Shown: one piece after another, positions 42,923 through 49,343 of the stretch | How the letters are laid out: each line of letters opens with the position of its first letter | Numbering within the stretch: the stretch's first letter is position 1 | Origin: Coriobacteriaceae bacterium | GTDB lineage: Bacteria; Actinomycetota; Coriobacteriia; Coriobacteriales; Coriobacteriaceae | Length of the DNA: 64,000 bases | Assembly (NCBI GenBank): GCA_025992855.1 | Contig: DAJPGB010000001.1 | Location: forward strand, 1,116,001-1,180,000 | Reading direction: 5' to 3' | Position numbers and translations under genes: made by a program | The notes under the pieces: model-generated | Told to the model about the DNA's origin: nothing | What the model saw: the letters and a program-made list of their open reading frames with translations, nothing else | The model's database searches: none

Positions 42923-45268
42923 ATGGAAACGCTTGAACGCAACGAGTGGGCAGACGTTGCCCAGCTAGTCGAGATCACGAGCGATGCTGTCATCATTTGC
43001 GAGCTCGACGGAACCATTCTGCATGTGAATAATCGCTTACTTGGTTTGATGTGCGAGGAACGCGCCGACGTCATCGGTGGAGATGTTAAAGACGTCCTGT
43101 ACTCGTCCGCTTTTGAACGTGCGACGGAACATCGTCTGCCATTTGAAACCGATTGCTCCGAGAACGAACTGATGCTCAAGCTGAGTGACGGCTCCTTTAT
43201 CCCCGTCTTGGTTCGTGCGGGCTCCGTAACGCCTCCACGCATCTTTGGGCGCCGCGCACCACGTGTCCTTGTGGCGCTTCACAGTATCGAGGAACAGTAT
43301 TCTCACGACCGTCAACTCAAGCGTGCGTTATCGGAGCTTAGAGTGGCGAACAAGCGTCTCTCTGGCACGCTCTCGGTCATTATGAGTACCGTGGGCTCCG
43401 ATGAGCTACCTAGCCTGCTTGATACCGTTTTGAACCAGCTTGTAGGAACGCTTGGTGCTTCGGGTGCCGCTATCTATTTTTCTGAGAGCGGCGGTTTTAA
43501 GCTTCGTGGTGTTTCCAAGGAGCTGTACGACAGCTACCTACCTGAGTTTTTGCCGTATGGCGCTGGCATTCCGACGTATGTTCTTCGTGAGTCGCGTGCC
43601 TGTCGCTTGTCGATTCAACAGGACCTTGAGGGCGATAGGGCCGCCTCCGGTATGTTCATGGACCTGGACAATCGTTCTAAGCACCTATTGCGCGTGCAGG
43701 ATATGCCTCCGTATCGCAGCGAGATCTGTCTTCCCGTTTTTTACGGTACGCAGATCCTTGGCGTGCTGGAAGTTGGTTGGAAACGCCCTCAGGCACCGCT
43801 CGCCTATGACGTTAATGTGCTCGAGGTCATTTGCGATTACCTATCTATCCAGCTGGTCGGCATGGCATCGAGTCTTCGCTCCCGTCGCACGGCCGAGCTT
43901 GGCCGCTCGCTCAATGTCTTGCGTGATGAGTTGTTTACCTTTCTAGACGATTCCGCCGCGGCTACCCAGGCGGTATCGTCCGAGATCTGCAATATGCTTA
44001 ACTGCCATTTTTGCCCTGTTGAGTATGACGCCAGTCTGGATTCCTACGTCATAGATTTTGAAGGCGGTAGTCGCGTTGCTTTGCCGGACGATCCCGAGAG
44101 GCTTTTCTTTTCCACGACGGCGCCAGCGGCACGTCTGGGGGCTGGCCCTGATGGCTTTGAGGCATCTGTTTTGGGAGGTACGAGTGCCGAGGACCTTAAA
44201 CACGTCCGTATAACTCGCGTTGATGAATCGATGCCTATGGGAGGCTGGCTTAGGGCGCATGGCCTGCCTTGTCAAGGTCTCTACGTCGACTCCGGCATCG
44301 AGGCGGGGCGCCCGCGCTCTGAGGGTGATGGCAAGCACAGTAACGACGCGATTGTTCCTGCTTCTGTTGCGAAGAGCCCGACGACGCGCGCGCTGCTGCT
44401 TCGTGATGGTAGCCAAGAGCCGATTGATGATCTTGAATATGACTACTTGGTGCACTTGGCGCATGACTTTGAACTGATCTACGAAGGCGAATCTCAAAAG
44501 CGCGAGGAGCGCCATATCGCTCAGACCCTTCAGATCGGCATGAGAAATTCCCTGGGGGATGTTCCGGGTATCGCAACCGATTCGGTGTACCTGTCTGCCA
44601 CGAACTCGGCGTTGGTCGGCGGCGATTTCTATACGCTCATCCGTCTTCCCGACGACTGCGCCGTCATGATTCTGGGTGATGTGTCTGGCAAAGGCATTGA
44701 GGCCGCATCGATGTCCGCGCTCGTCAAGACGGCCCTGACGGCATATGCGTGGGAGGGCGCTGGACCGGCCCGCATGGCACGCTCTCTTAACAGTATGCTC
44801 ATGGGCTTTTCGAGGGTCGAGACGTTCGTGACGGCCTTTATCGCCAAGATTGACCTTAAAGCCGGACGCGCAACGTATTGTTCGGCGGGCCATCCTCCGA
44901 CCATGGTCATTAGGCCAGAGTCGATGCCGCTGGGTGGCGGCGAGGCCCGTGGGGGAGAGGTCGAGCTGCTTGGATGCCAATCGGGCGTAATCGGTGCCTT
45001 TGAGAGCATGGTGTACGAGACAGGCGTGTTTACGTTCGCTCCTGGCGACATGCTCTTCATGTATACGGACGGAACGATTGAGGCCCGCGACCGCACCGGA
45101 GCGTTCTTTGGTGAGCAGCGCCTTCGTGACCTTCTGCTCTCTGTCTCGGGTGAGGGCGTATCGGGAATCTGCGGCAAGGTCTTGGGCGAGCTTGACCGAT
45201 TTACCGAATCGGCGCTGGACGATGACATTGCATTGGTGTCCCTTGAGTTTTTACGGGGTCGTTCATAG
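42923..45268 (+). CDS. PAS-GAF-PP2C (SpoIIE/RsbU-type) serine phosphatase
   Basis: 781-residue soluble signalling protein. N-terminal PAS-like fold (about 8-110, ITSDAVIICELDGTILHVNN), a coiled or helical linker (about 120-145), a GAF-like sensor (about 155-310), a second poorly conserved region, and a C-terminal PP2C phosphatase with metal Asp in GGDF (about 565-568) and GDVSGKGIEA (about 582). RsbU-type enzymes dephosphorylate the STAS antagonist so that sigma factor is freed; the STAS-HATPase gene 78 bases downstream is the likely substrate. Start ATG 42923 has GGTGGGG upstream; a GTG at 42911 overlaps it. Signal sensed is unknown. Confidence 0.88.
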   Translation: METLERNEWADVAQLVEITSDAVIICELDGTILHVNNRLLGLMCEERADVIGGDVKDVLYSSAFERATEHRLPFETDCSENELMLKLSDGSFIPVLVRAGSVTPPRIFGRRAPRVLVALHSIEEQYSHDRQLKRALSELRVANKRLSGTLSVIMSTVGSDELPSLLDTVLNQLVGTLGASGAAIYFSESGGFKLRGVSKELYDSYLPEFLPYGAGIPTYVLRESRACRLSIQQDLEGDRAASGMFMDLDNRSKHLLRVQDMPPYRSEICLPVFYGTQILGVLEVGWKRPQAPLAYDVNVLEVICDYLSIQLVGMASSLRSRRTAELGRSLNVLRDELFTFLDDSAAATQAVSSEICNMLNCHFCPVEYDASLDSYVIDFEGGSRVALPDDPERLFFSTTAPAARLGAGPDGFEASVLGGTSAEDLKHVRITRVDESMPMGGWLRAHGLPCQGLYVDSGIEAGRPRSEGDGKHSNDAIVPASVAKSPTTRALLLRDGSQEPIDDLEYDYLVHLAHDFELIYEGESQKREERHIAQTLQIGMRNSLGDVPGIATDSVYLSATNSALVGGDFYTLIRLPDDCAVMILGDVSGKGIEAASMSALVKTALTAYAWEGAGPARMARSLNSMLMGFSRVETFVTAFIAKIDLKAGRATYCSAGHPPTMVIRPESMPLGGGEARGGEVELLGCQSGVIGAFESMVYETGVFTFAPGDMLFMYTDGTIEARDRTGAFFGEQRLRDLLLSVSGEGVSGICGKVLGELDRFTESALDDDIALVSLEFLRGRS

Positions 45269-45346
45269 ACGACGCTGGGCGGGCTGAATCCGTACGGTTG
45301 GGGAAACGAATGCATCGAGTGGGCTTTTTTGGGGAACCATGGTCGT

Positions 45347-46093
45347 ATGAATGAGTGGAATGACATAGCGGTTTTGACGCCACCAGGCGATATCGACATC
45401 GCCACGGTGCCTGCGCTGCGTCGGCGGTTGGATGCTTTGATTGGCCGCGGCGTGCGTCGTGTTGTCATCAACTGTCAGGCTGTTAGCTTTATCGATTCGA
45501 CGGGCTTGGCATTCCTGCTTACGCGCGCTCGTGAGCTCATGAGGCGAGAAGGCCTGCTTTCGCTCGTCAATGCATCGGGTGAAGTTGTTCGCTTTTTGGA
45601 GATTGCTCGTCTTGTCGATATCCTTCATGTCGCGGGGCCGGCACGGGAGTCTATTCCCGCCATTCCGGTGGGGGAGCTGCCTCGCTGGAGTAAGAGCGTC
45701 GAGGTCCGTCAGGGTATCGAGAATCTTCCATACTACCGACATCGCATCGTCGAACTCCTTGAATCGCTTCCGTTGCGCCGTGACGAGCGCTACGATGTCG
45801 CATTGGCGTCGGGGGAGGCGCTGGGTAATGCCTATGACCATGCGGGCGGTATCGGGTGCGTCCTGACGGTTCAGGCCTATGGCGATCGCGTTGTGGTTGA
45901 GGTGCTTGATCGAGGTGCCGGCTATTCTATCGATGAAACGAGCGAGCCGGTCGCATCCGAGGAGCGCGGCCGTGGCATCAAGCTTATGCGTATGCTCGTC
46001 GATAACGTGGAGGTTGCTCGTCGTACGGACGGCGCCGGCACGCGCGTACAGATGGTGAAGCTGTTTAGCGGAGCGCTGGAATCGTGTGCCTAG
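45347..46093 (+). CDS. STAS antisigma-antagonist fused to HATPase_c antisigma kinase
   Basis: 248 residues in two domains. N-terminal STAS domain (RsbV-like, about 1-100) with the phospho-acceptor motif IDSTGLAF (Ser51). C-terminal HATPase_c (RsbW-like, about 115-245) with N-box E157-A-L-G-N161, G1 DRGAGY (188-193) and G2 GRGIKLM. Usually these are separate and bind each other: the kinase phosphorylates the antagonist Ser. Here both are on one chain, so phosphorylation could be in cis. No sigma factor gene is adjacent. Downstream of the PP2C phosphatase. ATG 45347; GGGGAA about 10 bases upstream is a weak site, and TTG 45329 is an alternative. Confidence 0.85.
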   Translation: MNEWNDIAVLTPPGDIDIATVPALRRRLDALIGRGVRRVVINCQAVSFIDSTGLAFLLTRARELMRREGLLSLVNASGEVVRFLEIARLVDILHVAGPARESIPAIPVGELPRWSKSVEVRQGIENLPYYRHRIVELLESLPLRRDERYDVALASGEALGNAYDHAGGIGCVLTVQAYGDRVVVEVLDRGAGYSIDETSEPVASEERGRGIKLMRMLVDNVEVARRTDGAGTRVQMVKLFSGALESCA

Positions 46094-46157
46094 CCAATCG
46101 CTTTAGCGCGTTTAGCTACTAAGAACATGCGGCAGACAAGTTTTTTGAAAAAAGTAC

Positions 46158-46186
46158 TTGCGTCTTTTGGACAACTCGCGTAAATT
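46158..46186 (+). promoter_or_regulatory. tRNA-Gly promoter (copy 1)
   Basis: TTGCGT (46158-46163) and TAAATT (46181-46186), 17-base spacer, start about 6 bases before the tRNA. Preceded by TTTTTTGAAAAAAGTAC, the tract shared with the other tRNA promoters. Confidence 0.75.
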
Positions 46187-46198
46187 AATAACCCGCAA

Positions 46199-46274
46199 GC
46201 GGACATGGCTCAGTTGGTAGAGCACAACCTTGCCAAGGTTGGGGTCGCGGGTTCGAGCCCCGTTGTCCGCTCCA
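46199..46274 (+). tRNA. tRNA-Gly(GCC) copy 1
   Basis: 76 bases with CCA. Acceptor GCGGACA/TGTCCGC, anticodon arm CAACC-TTGCCAA-GGTTG gives GCC, T-arm CGGGTTCGAGCCCCG. Identical to the copies at 46425 and 48545. Confidence 0.98.
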
Positions 46275-46284
46275 TTGCATTTCC

Positions 46285-46307
46285 GGACCGTTTAGGCGGT
46301 CCTTTTT
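46285..46307 (+). terminator. hairpin with T-run between tRNA-Gly and tRNA-Cys
   Basis: GGACCG/CGGTCC stem followed by TTTTT, two bases before tRNA-Cys. It could end or slow transcription, or be a remnant of a unit that was duplicated. No promoter is seen in the gap. Confidence 0.55.
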
Positions 46308-46308
46308 C

Positions 46309-46382
46309 GGCGAAGTGGCCAAGTGGTAAGGCAGAGGCCTGCAAAGCCTTTACCCCCGGTTCGAATCCGGGCTTCGCCTCCA
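46309..46382 (+). tRNA. tRNA-Cys(GCA)
   Basis: 74 bases with CCA. Acceptor GGCGAAG/CTTCGCC, anticodon arm AGGC-CTGCAAA-GCCT gives GCA, T-arm CCGGTTCGAATCCGG. Sits between two identical tRNA-Gly genes. Confidence 0.97.
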
Positions 46383-46391
46383 GGCAACATC

Positions 46392-46418
46392 CGGGCGCTC
46401 CGGCGCCCGTTTTGTTTT
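46392..46418 (+). terminator. hairpin with T-rich tail after tRNA-Cys
   Basis: CGGGCGC/GCGCCCG stem followed by TTTTGTTTT. Confidence 0.6.
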
Positions 46419-46424
46419 ACATAT

Positions 46425-46500
46425 GCGGACATGGCTCAGTTGGTAGAGCACAACCTTGCCAAGGTTGGGGTCGCGGGTTCGAGCCCCGTTGTCCGCTCCA
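46425..46500 (+). tRNA. tRNA-Gly(GCC) copy 2
   Basis: Identical to copy 1 over all 76 bases including CCA. Directly after the hairpin at 46392-46418; no own promoter is seen, so it is probably read through from copy 1. Confidence 0.97.
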
Positions 46501-46506
46501 AACGCA

Positions 46507-46538
46507 ACAGCCCGACTACTACGGTAGCCGGGCTTTTT
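46507..46538 (+). terminator. terminator after tRNA-Gly copy 2
   Basis: AGCCCGACTAC-TAC-G-GTAGCCGGGCT with TTTTTT, the end of the three-tRNA unit. Confidence 0.85.
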
Positions 46539-46678
46539 TGTACCTATCTCCTAGGCTCGAACCCGAGAGGGGGCGAGCGTTTTGGGGCGTGGCTGTGGCG
46601 TTGTTTGTCGCGAATGTCCGCTTTGGGCGTATCATCGTGGGCATCTAGCAAAACCTCGTTGCAAGGGAGACTCATCAC

Positions 46679-48412
46679 ATGGCTACAGAAAAGTCCTCTT
46701 TGCGCTCATGGATGTCCGACGCTGCGATCTATCAGATCTACCCGCGCTCGTTTAAGGATTCGACTGGTTCGGGTCTGGGCGATATCGCGGGCATTACCCA
46801 GAAGATGGACTATCTTGAGCGGCTGGGTATCGAGGCCATCTGGCTGAGCCCGTTTTACCCATCGCCTCTTGTCGATGGTGGCTATGACGTGGCGGACTAC
46901 TGCGATGTCGACCCACGTCTCGGCTCGCTTGACGACTTCGACGACATGATCGCTGCGGCTCACGCGCGCGGCATCAAGGTCATCGTCGACATCGTGCCCA
47001 ACCATTCATCCAACCAGCACCCCTGGTTCAAAGCCGCTCTTGCCGCCGGCCCCGGTTCTCCCGAGCGCGCCCGTTATATCTTCCGCGATGGTTGCGGCGA
47101 GCATGGCGAGCTGCCTCCCACCAATTGGAATGCCAACTTTGGCGGCCCCGCCTGGACGCGTGTTGCGGACGGTCAGTGGTATCTGCACATGTTTACGCCC
47201 GAGCAGCCGGACTTTGACTGGTCATGTCCTGAGGTTCACGCGCTCTTTTGCGACGTCCTGGCGTTTTGGAGCGATCGAGGCGTCGACGGCTTTCGCATTG
47301 ATGTGGCGCAGGGTCTCGCCAAGGATCTCGACCGCGATGACCTCGACCGGTGGCATCTCGCCGAGGGCGATGACATGGTTGACGACGGCACCCATCCGCT
47401 GTGGGACCGCAATGAGGTCCACGAGATCTATCGCGAGTGGCGCCGCGTGTTCGACCGCTATAATCCGCCGCGCAGTGCCGTTGCCGAGGCGTGGGTGCTG
47501 CCCGAGCGCCAGTATCTCTACGCGCGTCCCAGCGAGCTTGGCCAGACATTCAACTTTGAGTTTGCCAAGGCCACTTGGACCTATGATGACATGCACACTG
47601 CAATCGAGAAGGGCTTGAAGGCAGCCGTCGAATCCGATTCCGCCTCGACCTGGGTACTCTCCAACCACGACGTGCCGCGCGTGGCGACACGCTATGCCCT
47701 GCCGCAAATCAAGGCGACGCGCTACCACCAGATTGCGCTCGACTGGCTCTTACGCGACGGGTCGTCTTATGACGAGGACCGTGAACTTGGCGAGCGCCGC
47801 GCGCGGGCGGCCCTTTTGCTTGAACTGTCGCTTCCGGGCTCGGCATACGTGTATCAGGGTGAGGAGCTCGGCCTTTTTGAGGTGGCTGATATCCCGTGGG
47901 CTGCACTCGAAGACCCTACTGCGACCAATACGCACGGACCGAAGCGTGAGAAGGGGCGCGACGGCTGTCGTGTGCCCCTGCCGTGGGCGGCGGCGGACGA
48001 TCCCGCGCATGGCGGATCGTTTGGGTTTTCGCCGGCAGACGCCGATGCGGCGCCCCATCTGCCGCAGCCTGCATGGTTTTCCGATTATGCTGCCGATAGG
48101 GAAGAAGTGGACCCGACATCGATGCTTGCGCTCTATCGTGACGCCCTCTGGCTGCGGCGCAAGCTGCGCGGGTGCGCCAACGATCTTGCGTGGCTCGATC
48201 TTGACGGGCGCACCGGTCTTGCGGATGGTGCCGAGGGCGCTGAGGGCGGCGTCATCGCCTATCGCCGCGATAACGGCTGGGCGTGTGTGACGAACTTCGG
48301 TGCAGCACCCGTGGAGCTGCCGGCGGGCAGGGTCCTGCTCACCTCATCACCGCTTGCAGACGGCAGGCTCGCACAGGACAGCTCTGCCTGGATCATGCTC
48401 GGTGAGATGTAG
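46679..48412 (+). CDS. GH13 alpha-glucosidase / oligo-1,6-glucosidase type
   Basis: Cytosolic glycosidase on short alpha-glucans. TIM barrel with conserved GH13 blocks: IVDIVPNHSSNQH (region I, about 102-114), GFRIDVAQ (nucleophile Asp, about 205), AVAEAWV (acid Glu, about 268), VLSNHDV (about 324). No signal peptide. 577 residues with a C-terminal beta domain. RBS AAGGGAG before ATG 46679. Resembles oligo-1,6-glucosidases/sucrose-isomer-type enzymes; exact linkage is not predicted. Its neighbours are tRNA genes, so no pathway can be read from context. Confidence 0.87.
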   Translation: MATEKSSLRSWMSDAAIYQIYPRSFKDSTGSGLGDIAGITQKMDYLERLGIEAIWLSPFYPSPLVDGGYDVADYCDVDPRLGSLDDFDDMIAAAHARGIKVIVDIVPNHSSNQHPWFKAALAAGPGSPERARYIFRDGCGEHGELPPTNWNANFGGPAWTRVADGQWYLHMFTPEQPDFDWSCPEVHALFCDVLAFWSDRGVDGFRIDVAQGLAKDLDRDDLDRWHLAEGDDMVDDGTHPLWDRNEVHEIYREWRRVFDRYNPPRSAVAEAWVLPERQYLYARPSELGQTFNFEFAKATWTYDDMHTAIEKGLKAAVESDSASTWVLSNHDVPRVATRYALPQIKATRYHQIALDWLLRDGSSYDEDRELGERRARAALLLELSLPGSAYVYQGEELGLFEVADIPWAALEDPTATNTHGPKREKGRDGCRVPLPWAAADDPAHGGSFGFSPADADAAPHLPQPAWFSDYAADREEVDPTSMLALYRDALWLRRKLRGCANDLAWLDLDGRTGLADGAEGAEGGVIAYRRDNGWACVTNFGAAPVELPAGRVLLTSSPLADGRLAQDSSAWIMLGEM

Positions 48413-48503
48413 GGGCATCTCGCTGCGAGCCTGCGTTTGTCCACGCCTTTCGTGACGACTGATGCCCTCGCGAGAGCGTCGCAAAACTTTTCAAAAAAAG
48501 TTC

Positions 48504-48532
48504 TTGCATAGGATGCGGGCATCACGTAAGAT
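48504..48532 (+). promoter_or_regulatory. tRNA-Gly promoter (copy 3)
   Basis: TTGCAT (48504-48509) and TAAGAT (48527-48532), 17-base spacer, preceded by TTTTCAAAAAAAGTTC. Third example of the shared tRNA promoter. Confidence 0.75.
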
Positions 48533-48544
48533 TAATCCTCGTAA

Positions 48545-48620
48545 GCGGACATGGCTCAGTTGGTAGAGCACAACCTTGCCAAGGTTGGGGTCGCGGGTTC
48601 GAGCCCCGTTGTCCGCTCCA
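48545..48620 (+). tRNA. tRNA-Gly(GCC) copy 3
   Basis: Identical to copies 1 and 2 over 76 bases. tRNA-Val follows three bases later, on the same transcript. Confidence 0.97.
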
Positions 48621-48623
48621 TTT

Positions 48624-48698
48624 GGGCGTTTAGCTCAGGGGGAGAGCGCTTCCCTGACACGGAAGAGGTCAGAAGTTCAAATCTTCTAACGCCCACCA
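48624..48698 (+). tRNA. tRNA-Val(GAC)
   Basis: 75 bases with CCA. Acceptor GGGCGTT/AACGCCC, anticodon arm CTTCC-CTGACAC-GGAAG gives GAC, T-arm AGAAGTTCAAATCTTCT. Confidence 0.97.
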
Positions 48699-48706
48699 AA
48701 TGATCG

Positions 48707-48743
48707 CAGCTCAGAGGCTATGTCCTCTGGGCTGTTTTGTTTT
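48707..48743 (+). terminator. terminator after tRNA-Val
   Basis: CAGC-T-CAGAGG pairs with CCTCTG-G-GCTG, followed by TTTTGTTTT. Confidence 0.8.
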
Positions 48744-49060
48744 GCCACCAAGCACGCCGCCAATATAAGCCACCAAATATTGATCCAAGGTCTGTACGCG
48801 ATGGTCTTCGCATCCCGTAGAGGTGCCGGCAGATTGCATACGTCCTGGCCGATCGTGACCGCAACATGTTGGTCAAGCATAATCTTTTGGATTCTTTTGG
48901 CGCGAACGGCTTGGTTTTGGTAGGATTTGTCGGCAACTTGACCAAGGGTGTTTCAAAACTGCCATGCAGGTAGCCGAGTTGGTAATGGTTTAGCAGGCTA
49001 CCAAGAACCCCCTCGTTTTTAATGCGTCTGCAAATTGACCAATTGCTTTGACCTGCTGAA
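48744..49060. other. 317-base spacer with no recognised gene
   Basis: Low-confidence frames exist on both strands. A minus-strand frame from 48880 to 48686 reads MLDQHVAVTIGQDVCNLP then a hydrophobic stretch, but it overlaps the terminator and has no ribosome site. A longer minus-strand frame (48718-49269) runs through the nrdD promoter. Base composition is more A+T rich than nearby genes. I see no tRNA or known RNA. It may be a decayed gene; the call is open. Confidence 0.4.
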
Positions 49061-49110
49061 ACACTATATGTTGTGTTTGACCTAAAAAAAGAATACAGGA
49101 TATAGATGCA
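49061..49110 (+). promoter_or_regulatory. NrdR boxes and promoter of nrdD
   Basis: ACACTATATGTTGTGT (49061-49076) matches the NrdR box (acaCwAtATaTwGtgt) almost perfectly. It abuts TTGACC (49077-49082) as -35; TATAGA (49101-49106) is the -10, 18 bases on. A weaker second box (ACAGGATATAGATGCA, 49095-49110) covers that -10, 34 bases away, close to three helical turns, as NrdR sites are often spaced. Repression by NrdR-(d)ATP would fit. nrdR itself is not in the window. Confidence 0.65.
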
Positions 49111-49343
49111 TCTTTGTCGTATGATAGATGGCGGACAGAGAACGAGAACCCTACTTACCTCATTCGGATAGACCTTTGGGCCGCCTGATCGGCTATGAAG
49201 ATTGTCCGCATGAAGACTTATGGTTATCGAGAACACAGATTGCGCAGCGGCGCCGCAAGGCAGGGGCAAGCTCTGTCGGGCATCGTTTGGCTCTAAAGCG
49301 CAATGAGGCCATGACGCGAAAGAGGCAAAGGAGAGGCAAGAGG

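Noticed and set aside
48718..49269. Minus-strand 183-codon frame before nrdD
   Set aside because: Crosses the tRNA-Val terminator and the nrdD promoter with NrdR boxes. No family likeness. Kept only as an open spacer note.
49113..49343. Cobalamin riboswitch in the nrdD leader
   Set aside because: No B12-box-like sequence was found.
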